From positions 55,576-119,575 of the IMG/VR virus record IMGVR_UViG_3300035670_000052: a stretch of DNA of 64,000 nucleotides. One strand, given 5' to 3'. This DNA comes from a virus. Position 1 is the first letter of the stretch. Each line of letters starts with the position of its first letter. The position numbers were made by a program, and so were the translations under genes. Positions 51,835-58,823 of this stretch are shown one piece after another. The notes below the pieces were generated by a model. That model worked only from the letters and a program-made list of their open reading frames with translations. It did no database searches and was not told the origin of the DNA.

Positions 51835-52068
51835 ATGACACCTTCCTACTACTTTTGGTTTTTTGCCTTTGCTGTAATTGCTTACTTTATTGTGACCGAT
51901 AATAGTGTTGCAATTGCAGTGAATCTTATTTCTAAATTAGTAGGAATTTGGTTTGAAAAGAAAAAATGGTGGTTGCTTCACAATCCTCGTAATCCTGTGA
52001 TAAAATATCTAATGTGGCGTCATGCTCTGAAACTTGCCAAAGAAATTGAAAAGGAATTTAAACAATGA
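51835..52068 (+). CDS. Small membrane protein with basic helical tail
   Basis: This 77-aa protein starts with one or two hydrophobic helices (YYFWFFAFAVIAYFIVTDN, VAIAVNLISKLVGIWF), then a basic amphipathic segment (EKKKWWLLHNPRNP) and a Lys/Glu-rich end. It probably sits in the cytoplasmic membrane. It overlaps the next gene by 4 nt. Unknown function. Confidence 0.6.
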   Translation: MTPSYYFWFFAFAVIAYFIVTDNSVAIAVNLISKLVGIWFEKKKWWLLHNPRNPVIKYLMWRHALKLAKEIEKEFKQ

Positions 52069-52250
52069 AACCTAACTTTCGCAAAGTATTGGAGATGGCA
52101 CTTGAAGAAGGTGTCCGTTATGGTTATTCTCGTGCTCATAAACACGTAGAAAATCCAACAGAAGGTGCTATTATTGATAATATTGTGGAGCAAGTTATGA
52201 ATTCTTTGTATGAGTGGTTTGATTTTGAGGATAATAATGAACCTAATTAA
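52065..52250 (+). CDS. Hypothetical protein
   Basis: This 61-aa helical protein (MKPNFRKVLEMALEEGVRYGYSRAHKHVENPTEGAIIDNIVEQVMN) ends in acidic residues. It is the type of short phage protein with a conserved GxxRGxxRAHKH-like centre. Overlaps both neighbours. Function unknown. Confidence 0.6.
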   Translation: MKPNFRKVLEMALEEGVRYGYSRAHKHVENPTEGAIIDNIVEQVMNSLYEWFDFEDNNEPN

Positions 52251-52548
52251 TTTTAAACATCGTAAAACATTAATTAAATATAATCATCGTGAAGATTTTG
52301 GACACGATTGGTACGTTCAAATTTTAAATATCAAACGATGGAGTTTACTCCAAGTATCTGTAAGTTGGAATGATTATCCATCTTGGCCTTATCTGCAGAT
52401 CAAATCTGGAACTGGTGATGTTCTAGATTTTTTGTTCTGGGTTTATAAGTTTGGAATTGATGTGACTCTGATTGGTAGAACTTGGAGTTGGGACTATTTG
52501 GATGAAATAGATGAAGAAGGAGAAGATAATGAAGGAATTTCCCGATAA
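52237..52548 (+). CDS. Hypothetical protein
   Basis: I chose ATG 52237, with TGAGGATA upstream, not the longer upstream frame at 52210. The 103-aa protein (MNLINFKHRKTLIKYNHREDFGHDWYVQILNIKRWSLLQVSVSW..) is beta-rich with several Trp residues and an acidic end. It overlaps the previous gene by 14 nt and the next by 20 nt. No known domain. Confidence 0.55.
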   Translation: MNLINFKHRKTLIKYNHREDFGHDWYVQILNIKRWSLLQVSVSWNDYPSWPYLQIKSGTGDVLDFLFWVYKFGIDVTLIGRTWSWDYLDEIDEEGEDNEGISR

Positions 52549-52717
52549 ACTTAATTTGGATATAATGTGGACGGTGGCAACATCGTCCAGTATTGAAACT
52601 GGCACAAGACCCCAATACGGGTTTGCCAAACTGCTGTATGATTACCTCACAGACAACGATCCCTATGGACTCTGTAATGACTTTAAAAGAAAAGAAAGCA
52701 CTCCTGAAGAAACTTGA
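52529..52717 (+). CDS. Hypothetical protein
   Basis: Start ATG 52529 has a GAAGGAG site 7 nt upstream (52516-52522). The 62-aa product begins MKEFPDKLNLDIMWTVATSSSIETGTRPQYGFAKLLYDYL. The DNA for GTRPQYG contains a decayed copy of the AACTGGCACA/hairpin cassette (about 52603-52640), which suggests the end of the gene was built from, or invaded by, that element. Unknown function. Confidence 0.5.
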   Translation: MKEFPDKLNLDIMWTVATSSSIETGTRPQYGFAKLLYDYLTDNDPYGLCNDFKRKESTPEET

Positions 52718-52961
52718 AACTGCCTACAACACGTGTTTTGATTGTGGGAAGAAGTATGGAGTATATTCTGTAGGATGCTCCTCTGTTTATGAGTCAAAGT
52801 GTGGTGTGTGCGATGAAATCAAACCCATTACTGAAACTAGGGATTTTGCTTACTTTATTACTGGTATTCGCAAACTGAAACTTGAGATCCAAAATGAGAA
52901 AAGTAACCGTAAAACCGAAAAGCAAAAAGGCGAAGAACAGACTCTGCAATGTGATGGGTAA
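52677..52961 (+). CDS. Zinc-ribbon-like hypothetical protein
   Basis: The start is ATG 52677; longer alternatives at 52665 or 52593 conflict with the previous gene. The 94-aa protein has two CxxC pairs, CFDCGKKYG and SKCGVCDEIKP, plus VGCSSVYES between, which would bind zinc. The C-half is helical and Lys-rich. It may bind nucleic acid. It overlaps the next gene by 68 nt. Confidence 0.6.
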   Translation: MTLKEKKALLKKLETAYNTCFDCGKKYGVYSVGCSSVYESKCGVCDEIKPITETRDFAYFITGIRKLKLEIQNEKSNRKTEKQKGEEQTLQCDG

Positions 52962-53088
52962 TAATCCCATTTGCATTGTAGAGCAAGACAAAGGAGATGG
53001 TATGTTGTTTCTCGCATCAGAGAATCAAAAATACTTTTTCTGGGTAAACATCAACGACTTTTGGGAATGTGATTGGGAGGTTATTTAA
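52894..53088 (+). CDS. Hypothetical protein
   Basis: Start ATG 52894 gives 64 aa (MRKVTVKPKSKKAKNRLCNVMGNNPICIVEQDKGDGMLFLASENQKYFFWVNINDFWECDWEVI). A basic N-terminus precedes a beta domain; the FLASENxKYFFWV segment is a recurrent cyanophage pattern. It overlaps the next start by 1 nt. Function unknown. Confidence 0.6.
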   Translation: MRKVTVKPKSKKAKNRLCNVMGNNPICIVEQDKGDGMLFLASENQKYFFWVNINDFWECDWEVI

Positions 53089-53372
53089 TGAGTTTTTCTA
53101 AAACTGTTTCTGTTTTTGCTGCTCTTGCAAGTATCTTTGCTGCTGGTGCTACTGGTTGGAAACTTGCAGATTCACAAAAAGAAGTTCCTTTGAGTCCATT
53201 AGACCAAAAGGTTATGGAGTTGGAAAAGAAACTTGACCAAGCACAACAACCCCAAGTTGTTCCAGAACCTGTAATTCTTCCTACCCCCCAACCTCAACTG
53301 CCTCAAACATCTCAAACCCCTCCTCCTCAACTGCCTCCTCCTGCTCCTGCTCCAGAAAATGTCACTCCTTGA
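53088..53372 (+). CDS. Small secreted or anchored Pro/Gln-rich protein
   Basis: The start ATG 53088 follows GGGAGG (53074-53079). The product (94 aa) has a hydrophobic N-terminal helix (SVFAALASIFAAGATGWKL), a coiled-coil stretch and a Pro/Gln-rich tail (PQLPQTSQTPPPQLPPPAPAP). It resembles a small membrane-anchored or envelope protein. It overlaps the next gene by 14 nt. Unknown function. Confidence 0.55.
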   Translation: MSFSKTVSVFAALASIFAAGATGWKLADSQKEVPLSPLDQKVMELEKKLDQAQQPQVVPEPVILPTPQPQLPQTSQTPPPQLPPPAPAPENVTP

Positions 53373-53550
53373 TACTCTCAATTACCTTATACAAGACCAA
53401 GAAGGAGACCTTCAATGTTATGAATGGGATATTAGGGAAGAACTCAATCACGAAGTTAATGATGTTGATTGGTATACTGAACAATACGACCTCACAAAAC
53501 AAAGAATAGAAGACCTCAAACAAATCAAAATCATTATTGAAAATCAATGA
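53359..53550 (+). CDS. Hypothetical protein
   Basis: This 63-aa acidic helical protein (MSLLDTLNYLIQDQEGDLQCYEWDIREELNHEVNDVDWYTEQ..) lies in a run of overlapping genes. Likely a coiled coil (QRIEDLKQIKIIIE). No recognised domain. Confidence 0.5.
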   Translation: MSLLDTLNYLIQDQEGDLQCYEWDIREELNHEVNDVDWYTEQYDLTKQRIEDLKQIKIIIENQ

Positions 53551-53984
53551 AAACCTACAATCTCACCATCACTGAAAAGCAGGCACGAGCACTTGTAGAT
53601 GCTACTGATTTGCTTCAAAGAGTTCAATTGGGTCAGTGGAGGGAAATTCAAGATAATCTTCCTCTTCAAAAACCAATTGATTATACAGAATTTCACCAGG
53701 ATATGAAAATTATTGGAGCAATTCTATCCAAACATATGATTGATGGTATTGATGGTGGTGCTTCCTCACTTGGAGTAGGACATCAAGACCTTCCAGAAAG
53801 TAATGGTATTCTTTATGACCTTCATCGGGTCATTCGCAGGAAACTTTCTGTGGAACGAGCAGTAGAGCAGGGTATTATTGAGAATGAAAATGTTTCCAGA
53901 AATGAAATGCCTATCACAGTGGATTTTGATTTACCTATGAAGTGGGGAACCGAACCACTTGCTAAACTGGAAAGGGTCAGTTGA
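53547..53984 (+). CDS. Hypothetical protein
   Basis: This 145-aa protein begins MKTYNLTITEKQARALVDATDLLQRVQLGQWREIQDNL. A helical first half is followed by MIDGIDGGASSLGVGHQDLPESNGILYDLHRVIRRKLS, a Gly-rich loop then basic helix. It is the last gene of its operon; a composite terminator/promoter begins right after its stop. Function unknown. Confidence 0.6.
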   Translation: MKTYNLTITEKQARALVDATDLLQRVQLGQWREIQDNLPLQKPIDYTEFHQDMKIIGAILSKHMIDGIDGGASSLGVGHQDLPESNGILYDLHRVIRRKLSVERAVEQGIIENENVSRNEMPITVDFDLPMKWGTEPLAKLERVS

Positions 53985-54031
53985 GAAACTGGCACAGGGT
54001 ATCTCCACAGGTGCCCTTTTTGCCGTATAAT
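53985..54031 (+). promoter_or_regulatory. Composite terminator/promoter cassette A
   Basis: AACTGGCACA block, hairpin GGGTA/TGCCC (53997-54016) with loop, T5 (54017-54021), then TATAAT at 54026-54031. A weak -35 (TCCACA, 54004-54009) with a 16-nt spacer lies inside the hairpin loop. It ends the upstream operon and starts the next. Confidence 0.65.
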
Positions 54032-54052
54032 AATTTCAGTTCAAACAAACCA

Positions 54053-54223
54053 ATGGACGACCAACACACTCTCAACGTGCAGATCGCTGACACGCTTGAG
54101 AAGATCCAACACATCAATCCTGTGTTGTATGGTTTCTGGTATAGTAAGTTGTATCCTCCTCATGGCGACACCAAACACTGGACTACTGAAACTCTTGTCC
54201 ATTTAAACAATCTTTTAAAATGA
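54053..54223 (+). CDS. Hypothetical protein
   Basis: Start ATG 54053 gives 56 aa (MDDQHTLNVQIADTLEKIQHINPVLYGFWYSKLYPPHGDTKHWTTE..). It follows cassette A and is helical, ending with an HLNNLLK helix. It overlaps the next gene by 4 nt. No recognised domain. Confidence 0.55.
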   Translation: MDDQHTLNVQIADTLEKIQHINPVLYGFWYSKLYPPHGDTKHWTTETLVHLNNLLK

Positions 54224-54393
54224 TTAGAGCAATCCTTAATCAAGTTCCAGTTAAATATGGATCTTATACTGCTGAAGGTAACAAGATCCGCCGAACATTC
54301 TCCAACGGTTTCAGTTACATCGTAGAAGAATGTAACTCACCAGAGGAAGCACAACGCATCGTCAGTGATCTCAACTATCTTACAAGCAAATGA
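54220..54393 (+). CDS. Hypothetical protein
   Basis: This 57-aa frame (MIRAILNQVPVKYGSYTAEGNKIRRTFSNGFSYIVEECNSPEEAQRIV) has a beta-hairpin start and a helical end. Overlaps both neighbours by 4 nt. Unknown function. Confidence 0.55.
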   Translation: MIRAILNQVPVKYGSYTAEGNKIRRTFSNGFSYIVEECNSPEEAQRIVSDLNYLTSK

Positions 54394-54677
54394 CTGAAAC
54401 CAAAACCTATCCCTACCTCAAATACATTCCTCATTTTGTTGCAATTCGGTTGATTGTGCTTGGTCCCTTTGCGATTGCACAAGCAACGGCAGAGTTCATC
54501 TCCAACTCTCTGGATAAATTTACATACAAACTTGATAAACTTCTTCCATCACCTTATATTGAAAAGCAAGTAGAATGGGATCAGTTGCCCAAACAAAATC
54601 AAGAAGCGATTGAGTATCTTGCAAAAAAGCGTGATACTACCAAAGAACGAATTCTTATTCAAACTGTGAAACCATGA
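54390..54677 (+). CDS. Hypothetical protein with one possible membrane helix
   Basis: This 95-aa protein contains a hydrophobic stretch (FVAIRLIVLGPFAIAQATAEFI, about residues 16-37) followed by helical DKFTYKLDKLLPSPYIEKQVEWDQLPKQNQEAIEYLAKKR. It may be membrane-associated. No recognised domain. Confidence 0.55.
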   Translation: MTETKTYPYLKYIPHFVAIRLIVLGPFAIAQATAEFISNSLDKFTYKLDKLLPSPYIEKQVEWDQLPKQNQEAIEYLAKKRDTTKERILIQTVKP

Positions 54678-54913
54678 CTAAACAACTACCACAAAAAACA
54701 CACGCAGAGACACTAATTAAGGTCACAGAAGAATACACTCTACGACCCAAAACAGGTGATCGTGCTCGTGTATGTATTGCTACTCTTCAATATCTACTGG
54801 ACAACTTTGCTTACAATGTTGAGTATGATGCTGATGGTTGGGGTGGTTCTGTTAAATGTGTAGAAACTGAAGACATTGAACATCTTATTTACCAACTGCA
54901 AAAACTGAAATGA
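54674..54913 (+). CDS. Hypothetical protein
   Basis: This 79-aa protein (MTKQLPQKTHAETLIKVTEEYTLRPKTGDRARVCIATLQYLLDNF..) is mixed alpha/beta with a WGGSVKCVETED strand. It overlaps neighbours by 4 nt. Unknown function. Confidence 0.55.
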   Translation: MTKQLPQKTHAETLIKVTEEYTLRPKTGDRARVCIATLQYLLDNFAYNVEYDADGWGGSVKCVETEDIEHLIYQLQKLK

Positions 54914-55086
54914 ACTACCTCTGCCTACTTGATGGTGTTGTAGAATACGCCAGCACAGATCTCTACCAATTCAATCATTATCGTATGATGTATTACGAAG
55001 ACCACAAAGATGCTGATGTAGAGTATCTTGTGCTAACTGATGAAGAGTATAATGCTATGTTCCCTGTAGAGGAGGATGAAGAATGA
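54910..55086 (+). CDS. Hypothetical protein, paralogue of the gene at 55946
   Basis: A 58-aa frame, MNYLCLLDGVVEYASTDLYQFNHYRMMYYEDHKDADVEYLVLTDEEYNAMFPVEEDEE. A near copy (about 80% identical) is at 55946-56125. Both are acidic with a beta-alpha-beta pattern. Duplication in a 1-kb distance supports recent gene expansion. Function unknown. Confidence 0.65.
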   Translation: MNYLCLLDGVVEYASTDLYQFNHYRMMYYEDHKDADVEYLVLTDEEYNAMFPVEEDEE

Positions 55087-55367
55087 GCGGCGGACACTTC
55101 AACGATTGCGGATACGAATACTATAATGTCTCACAGTTTGCTGATGAACTTGAAGCAGAAGTTCGTAACAACTTTGAGAAGGATGAGTATGGTTATGCCT
55201 ATGAGTATCCCCCAGAAGTTTGTGAGTATCTTTTAGAACAGGTGCCCAAAATGCGTAAGATGGCAGAGATTATGAGGGCGGTGGATTACTTATACAGCGG
55301 CGACCACGGTAGCGATAGTTTTATGGAAAGGGTGAAAGAAGTAGAAGAGAAATATAAGGACACTTGA
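55083..55367 (+). CDS. Conserved phage protein (MSGGHF family)
   Basis: This 94-aa protein starts MSGGHFNDCGYEYYNVSQFADELEAEVRNN and ends with DYLYSGDHGSDSFMERVKEVEEKYKDT. I recognise the MSGGHF start and the (Y/W)LxSGDxGxxSFxER end as a widespread phage family with no function that I know. Its end overlaps the next cassette (stop at 55365). Confidence 0.65.
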   Translation: MSGGHFNDCGYEYYNVSQFADELEAEVRNNFEKDEYGYAYEYPPEVCEYLLEQVPKMRKMAEIMRAVDYLYSGDHGSDSFMERVKEVEEKYKDT

Positions 55368-55368
55368 A

Positions 55369-55414
55369 GAACTGGCACAGGGCATCTCCACAGGTGCCCT
55401 TTTTGCCTTATAAT
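55369..55414 (+). promoter_or_regulatory. Composite terminator/promoter cassette B
   Basis: AACTGGCACA, hairpin GGGCA/TGCCC (55380-55399), T5 (55400-55404), TATAAT (55409-55414). TCCACA (55387-55392) lies in the loop at 16-nt spacing. Nearly identical to A. Confidence 0.7.
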
Positions 55415-55436
55415 ACTCTTATAAGCAATCAAACCG

Positions 55437-55703
55437 ATGGACTACGAAACTGAAATCATAGATGGACGCAAAGCAGTTGTCCGTCATTTCTTCAAATCAC
55501 ACGAAATTCAAGTTGGTTCTCGTTGGGCACGGGCAGATGGTTCTAAAGGTTTTGTGACCGTTGAAGGTCTCAATTCTTATGGGAGCACAGACCCTTGGTA
55601 TGAAGTAGTTTATTCTTGGGAAGAAAATGGTGTGAAGAAAATCTGGCAAAAAGAAACTTTTGCCTTTCAATGTCGTTATTGTTTGATTATTGAGGACACT
55701 TGA
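55437..55703 (+). CDS. Hypothetical protein
   Basis: This 88-aa protein (MDYETEIIDGRKAVVRHFFKSHEIQVGSRWARADGSKGFVTVEGLNSYG) is a beta barrel-like small domain with EVVYSWEENGVKKIWQKETFAFQCRYCLI. An SH3-like or RNA-binding role is possible but unproven. It is a one-gene operon between cassettes B and C. Confidence 0.6.
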   Translation: MDYETEIIDGRKAVVRHFFKSHEIQVGSRWARADGSKGFVTVEGLNSYGSTDPWYEVVYSWEENGVKKIWQKETFAFQCRYCLIIEDT

Positions 55704-55750
55704 AGAACTGGCACAGGGCATCTCCACAGGTGCTCTTTTTGGTTTATAAT
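55704..55750 (+). promoter_or_regulatory. Composite terminator/promoter cassette C
   Basis: AACTGGCACA, hairpin GGGCA/TGCTC (55716-55735), T5 (55736-55740), TATAAT (55745-55750). The loop holds TCCACA as in A and B. Confidence 0.65.
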
Positions 55751-55773
55751 ACTCTCATACACACAGACACCTG

Positions 55774-55944
55774 ATGACTTTTCTATCTGGACTTGAAACT
55801 TACTTTCTGTTTTTTATTGGAGTTTATGCGGTAAATCAGGTTTGGAATTTCTTTACAAAAGAACGAACCCAAATTCAAATCTTCACCGAAGCACTTCTTT
55901 GGGCAGGAGTTTGGATTGTTTTTGATAAAATCGTTGGTATTTGA
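55774..55944 (+). CDS. Small two-helix membrane protein
   Basis: Start ATG 55774; 56 aa. Two hydrophobic stretches (GLETYFLFFIGVYAVNQVW and FTEALLWAGVWIVFDKIV) frame a short basic loop. Likely inserted in the host membrane. Unknown function. Confidence 0.6.
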   Translation: MTFLSGLETYFLFFIGVYAVNQVWNFFTKERTQIQIFTEALLWAGVWIVFDKIVGI

Positions 55945-55945
55945 A

Positions 55946-56125
55946 ATGTCTCTCAATTATTTGTGCCTTGTTGATGGTGTCGTAGAATACGGCAGTACAG
56001 ACCTCAACCAATTCAATCATTATCGTATGTTGTATGCCGAAGACCACCAAGATGCTGATGTAGAGTATCTTGTGCTGACTGATGAAGCATACAACGAAAT
56101 GTTCCCTTGTGAGGATGAAGAATGA
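55946..56125 (+). CDS. Hypothetical protein, paralogue of the gene at 54910
   Basis: This 59-aa protein (MSLNYLCLVDGVVEYGSTDLNQFNHYRMLYAEDHQDADVEYLVLTDEAYNEMFPCEDEE) differs from the 54910 gene at only about 12 positions. It overlaps the next start by 4 nt. Function unknown. Confidence 0.65.
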   Translation: MSLNYLCLVDGVVEYGSTDLNQFNHYRMLYAEDHQDADVEYLVLTDEAYNEMFPCEDEE

Positions 56126-56403
56126 CTAACGAAGAACTCCCAGTATCAAACGAATTCATCACATTTGTGAGAATTCGACTTGACCACGAACAAAAACAAC
56201 AATTCCGTCGTTATCTAAATCTCCATTATCTTGGTGATGTGAATTGTAATGAGTATGATGAGAATATGAAAATTGTTCCCAAATACCCAGAGAAAGAAAC
56301 ACAAGAGTTCAAAGATGCTATGTGGAGAGCAGATATGTCAGTAGATTATCAAGTCAAAGTAGTTTATGATGTAAATGGTCAATGTAAATTGGAGTTGCTA
56401 TGA
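56122..56403 (+). CDS. Hypothetical protein
   Basis: This 93-aa protein (MTNEELPVSNEFITFVRIRLDHEQKQQFRRYLNLHYLGD..) has a helical first half and a beta end with a KYPEKETQEFKDAMWRADM segment. Translationally coupled to both neighbours. No recognised domain. Confidence 0.55.
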   Translation: MTNEELPVSNEFITFVRIRLDHEQKQQFRRYLNLHYLGDVNCNEYDENMKIVPKYPEKETQEFKDAMWRADMSVDYQVKVVYDVNGQCKLELL

Positions 56404-56567
56404 TTGACCTCAAAAGATATAAAATCACTATTACTGTCACCACAAGAGATAGTGCTTTTGATACAAAAATTGGAGACCCTATTTGGCATCTCCTTGATAT
56501 TGAAAATGGAGAACGACTTGATAGTGTTTCTTTACCTGTTGAATTACCTTTGATTAATTATGAATAA
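56400..56567 (+). CDS. Hypothetical protein
   Basis: A 55-aa frame (MIDLKRYKITITVTTRDSAFDTKIGDPIWHLLDIENGERLDSVSLPVE) that looks beta-rich. It overlaps the neighbouring genes by 4-8 nt. Function unknown. Confidence 0.55.
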   Translation: MIDLKRYKITITVTTRDSAFDTKIGDPIWHLLDIENGERLDSVSLPVELPLINYE

Positions 56568-56823
56568 ACTCTTTCAATACGATAAAAAAGTTTGGGAAAA
56601 TGATGAAACTGACCGCACTTGGCAGTTCGGTGTCATCAACAATCGTTCATTACTTTGGGTGAATTATGAAAATCCCAGTAGTTTAGTTCATAGTAATGGT
56701 GGATTTCACATCATGCTCTCATTTCTTACTTCTTCTTCTCTTTTTGGAGTAGATTTTCAAGTTGGTAAGATTGGTTTGAGTTTTAACTTTTTCACAGAAT
56801 ACTTTGATGGGTGGGATGACTAA
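56560..56823 (+). CDS. Hypothetical protein
   Basis: This 87-aa protein (MNKLFQYDKKVWENDETDRTWQFGVINNRSLLWVNYENPSSLVHSNGG..) is beta-rich with many aromatics (SLFGVDFQVGKIGLSFNFFTEYFDGW). Operon member, overlapping the next gene by 1 nt. Function unknown. Confidence 0.55.
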   Translation: MNKLFQYDKKVWENDETDRTWQFGVINNRSLLWVNYENPSSLVHSNGGFHIMLSFLTSSSLFGVDFQVGKIGLSFNFFTEYFDGWDD

Positions 56824-57023
56824 TGTTTAACTTCAAAGAGGACTGGGAAGAACCAACTCGTAAGGCAATTCAAAAAATGCTGACTTATAAGGGATACATT
56901 CCATCCAAAGACCTCAACGAGTATCAGTATCAAACCTATCTTCAAGTAGCATCACCATACGAACTTGAAAAGGACATTATCACCGAAAAAACGATGCTTA
57001 AAGTAAATGATGAAGAATTATGA
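56823..57023 (+). CDS. Hypothetical protein
   Basis: This 66-aa acidic helical protein (MFNFKEDWEEPTRKAIQKMLTYKGYIPSKDLNEYQYQTY..) overlaps neighbouring genes by 1-4 nt. Function unknown. Confidence 0.55.
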   Translation: MFNFKEDWEEPTRKAIQKMLTYKGYIPSKDLNEYQYQTYLQVASPYELEKDIITEKTMLKVNDEEL

Positions 57024-57253
57024 TTAAAATCTATTGTGTGGTTGATAATGTTGATTTGGGTTATCACGTTCTGTGTGCTTCCACTTCCAAGGATAAAGCA
57101 CAAGTAGCATTAGATATAAAGATTAAACAAAAATATGATTATGCTATTAAACAACAAGTGCTTCGTGGATTTGATTACGAGAAAGCAAAAGAAAAAGTAG
57201 ATGAATGCTTCTGGACTCCTTATGAAATTATTGAGATTGAGGTGGAAGAATGA
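57020..57253 (+). CDS. Hypothetical protein
   Basis: This 77-aa protein (MIKIYCVVDNVDLGYHVLCASTSKDKAQVALDIKIKQKYDYAIKQQV..) has a beta-alpha-beta fold pattern with a Lys/Glu-rich helix. It is in the operon that starts at cassette C. No domain recognised. Confidence 0.55.
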   Translation: MIKIYCVVDNVDLGYHVLCASTSKDKAQVALDIKIKQKYDYAIKQQVLRGFDYEKAKEKVDECFWTPYEIIEIEVEE

Positions 57254-57489
57254 ATAAGGACGCATACTACGACTGGATTGATGAAAACGACACATATCCA
57301 GAACATTCTCATAAGTGGATAGTGGGACTTTATAACAAATATGAAGGTGTAGAGGGACTTCATAGATACTTTGGAGTTTTTGAAACCAAAGAAGAAGCAA
57401 AAGTATTCGCAGCAGATTATAAAGACAAATATACAAAACCAGGATTTATTTCAAGTATAAGAGTGTTCCCTTTGTGTGAGGTATTATGA
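57250..57489 (+). CDS. Hypothetical protein
   Basis: This 79-aa protein (MNKDAYYDWIDENDTYPEHSHKWIVGLYNKYEGVEGLHRYFGVFETKEEAKVFAADYKDK..) is acidic and aromatic. Overlaps neighbours by 4 nt. No known domain. Confidence 0.55.
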   Translation: MNKDAYYDWIDENDTYPEHSHKWIVGLYNKYEGVEGLHRYFGVFETKEEAKVFAADYKDKYTKPGFISSIRVFPLCEVL

Positions 57490-57686
57490 CCAACCCTGAT
57501 TACCGAATTGAAGAATGCTTTGATTTTGATTGTATGACTACTTACTATGTTATTCAAAGATATAATGTTGTTCAAGCAGAGTATGTTCTTCACTCAACAA
57601 AAAGATTTGGACAACTTATGCAAGCAAAAGAGGCAATTAGGATGTTAAGGAGATACAAAGAACCAATTTATCATTATATGGAGTGA
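57486..57686 (+). CDS. Hypothetical protein
   Basis: This 66-aa protein (MTNPDYRIEECFDFDCMTTYYVIQRYNVVQAEYVLHSTKRFGQLMQAKEAIRMLRRY..) is an alternating beta and helical protein with a basic C-terminal helix. Overlaps the previous gene by 4 nt. Function unknown. Confidence 0.55.
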   Translation: MTNPDYRIEECFDFDCMTTYYVIQRYNVVQAEYVLHSTKRFGQLMQAKEAIRMLRRYKEPIYHYME

Positions 57687-57689
57687 GAA

Positions 57690-57866
57690 ATGACAAAACT
57701 CTACAATCGTCCTATGAATTTCTTTGAGAAACTTTCTGCTGGGTATTATTGGTTTGGTGAATGTTGGAGTGAGTGGTGCTATACTATGAGAAGTGAAGAC
57801 GGAGAGTTCTTTAACTATCTTCAAAGTGATTATGTCCGTTATGAACAGGATATGTATTATGACTGA
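57690..57866 (+). CDS. Hypothetical protein
   Basis: A 58-aa frame (MTKLYNRPMNFFEKLSAGYYWFGECWSEWCYTMRSEDGEFFNYLQSDYVRYEQDMYYD). Rich in aromatic residues; Cys pair. It overlaps the next gene by 8 nt. No recognised domain. Confidence 0.55.
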   Translation: MTKLYNRPMNFFEKLSAGYYWFGECWSEWCYTMRSEDGEFFNYLQSDYVRYEQDMYYD

Positions 57867-58032
57867 TTGGTTGTCTGGTTTTAGAGAAGAAATCAAACAA
57901 ATTAGAGAAGACAACAAACAAATTAGAAAGGAAGTTGAAAGATTGCGAAAAGAAAATGAAGCACTTCGTTCCATTACTCCTAAAAAATTATTAGAGATTG
58001 TGGAAAAATCTGTAAAGGAGGACACTTTCTAA
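57859..58032 (+). CDS. Small coiled-coil protein
   Basis: Start ATG 57859 gives 57 aa, with IKQIREDNKQIRKEVERLRKENEALRSI, a heptad-rich coiled coil resembling a leucine zipper without the Leu ladder being complete. May dimerise. It is the last gene before cassette D. Function unknown. Confidence 0.55.
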   Translation: MTDWLSGFREEIKQIREDNKQIRKEVERLRKENEALRSITPKKLLEIVEKSVKEDTF

Positions 58033-58076
58033 ACTGGCACAAGACCTCACCACAGACCCTGTGGATGCCCTATAAT
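58032..58076 (+). promoter_or_regulatory. Composite regulatory cassette D (hairpin without T-run)
   Basis: AACTGGCACA, hairpin CCACAG-ACC-CTGTGG (58050-58064), then TATAAT at 58071-58076. There is no T-run, so termination is doubtful, but the -10 and upstream block are kept. Confidence 0.55.
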
Positions 58077-58101
58077 ACTCTCATACACAAAGGAACTCCA
58101 A

Positions 58102-58386
58102 ATGCTTGATGCTTTTACTGATTATCCTATTCCATCTTATGGTGATGTTGCGGGAGAAAAAGCACCTATTCGTAGAGCAAAAATCTTGACCTACGATAGA
58201 AATAAGTATTGTGATGTGCTTGTCTATCAAGTAGATAAAGATGGAGATTTGAGAGGAACTGTTGTTAATTTTAAGCAGTTTTATCTTTATAAAAATGAAG
58301 CACGACTTGATGATGGCATTCCATTCACTGATGAAGAACTGAAAACTCTTCCTTGGACTAAAATAAGTTCTCCTCATTCCATTTGA
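58102..58386 (+). CDS. Hypothetical protein, paralogue of the gene at 61028
   Basis: This 94-aa protein starts MLDAFTDYPIPSYGDVAGEKAPIRRAKILTYDRNKYCDVLVYQVDK and ends PWTKISSPHSI. It is about 85% identical to the gene at 61028, including the AAGGAACTCCAA leader. A beta-rich domain with KYCDVLVYQV and TDEELKTLPW. The duplication carries its upstream promoter. Function unknown. Confidence 0.65.
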   Translation: MLDAFTDYPIPSYGDVAGEKAPIRRAKILTYDRNKYCDVLVYQVDKDGDLRGTVVNFKQFYLYKNEARLDDGIPFTDEELKTLPWTKISSPHSI

Positions 58387-58392
58387 TATAAT
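58387..58392 (+). promoter_or_regulatory. Candidate -10 element
   Basis: TATAAT directly after the stop codon of the 58102 gene, 22 nt before the next start. No clear -35. It has a matching copy at 61304-61309. Confidence 0.4.
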
Positions 58393-58413
58393 GACCTCAT
58401 ACACAAAGGACTG

Positions 58414-58620
58414 ATGACTAACACCGCATACCAAATCTGGGAAACATTCAAAGCAGAACTTACACAACCAGCAACAGATGATATGAAAGAAGCATTAGCA
58501 TCTTCTATTCGTGTGATTTCTTCTCTCATTTATAGAGATGGAGTGCTTGCAGATGAACCTTGGCATTTTTATATTGCTCAAGAACTAAATGAATATGCTG
58601 ATGAGGTGGAGGCACTATGA
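58414..58620 (+). CDS. Hypothetical protein, TERA-family-related
   Basis: This 68-aa helical acidic protein (MTNTAYQIWETFKAELTQPATDDMKEALASSIRVISSLIYRDG..) is related in layout and its C-terminal E(V/L)EAL ending to the genes at 58617 and 59035. It overlaps the next start by 4 nt. Function unknown. Confidence 0.6.
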   Translation: MTNTAYQIWETFKAELTQPATDDMKEALASSIRVISSLIYRDGVLADEPWHFYIAQELNEYADEVEAL

Positions 58621-58823
58621 CTGAAAGAGCACAACAGATTATGGATGTTTTCTATAAGGACGAAGATTTGGATGGTGATTTTATTCCAGATAAAATTGTT
58701 GTTGCGAATGTTCTTCGTAAATTGAATAGTATTTTTGCTGAAGAAGGATATGGTGGTGATGAATTTTCTTGGCGTGTTTTTAGTGAAATTATTGATATAA
58801 TTGATGAATTGGAGGCACTCTAA
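58617..58823 (+). CDS. Hypothetical protein, paralogue of the 59035 gene
   Basis: This 68-aa protein (MTERAQQIMDVFYKDEDLDGDFIPDKIVVANVLRKLNSIFAEEGYGG..) shares the MTERAxxIM start and the DELEAL end with 59035-59205. Helical and acidic. It looks like part of a small family expanded in tandem. Function unknown. Confidence 0.6.
   Translation: MTERAQQIMDVFYKDEDLDGDFIPDKIVVANVLRKLNSIFAEEGYGGDEFSWRVFSEIIDIIDELEAL

Noticed and set aside
52560-52565. TATAAT inside the 52529 gene
   Set aside because: No -35 at 16-18 nt and it is within a coding frame; probably chance in AT-rich DNA.
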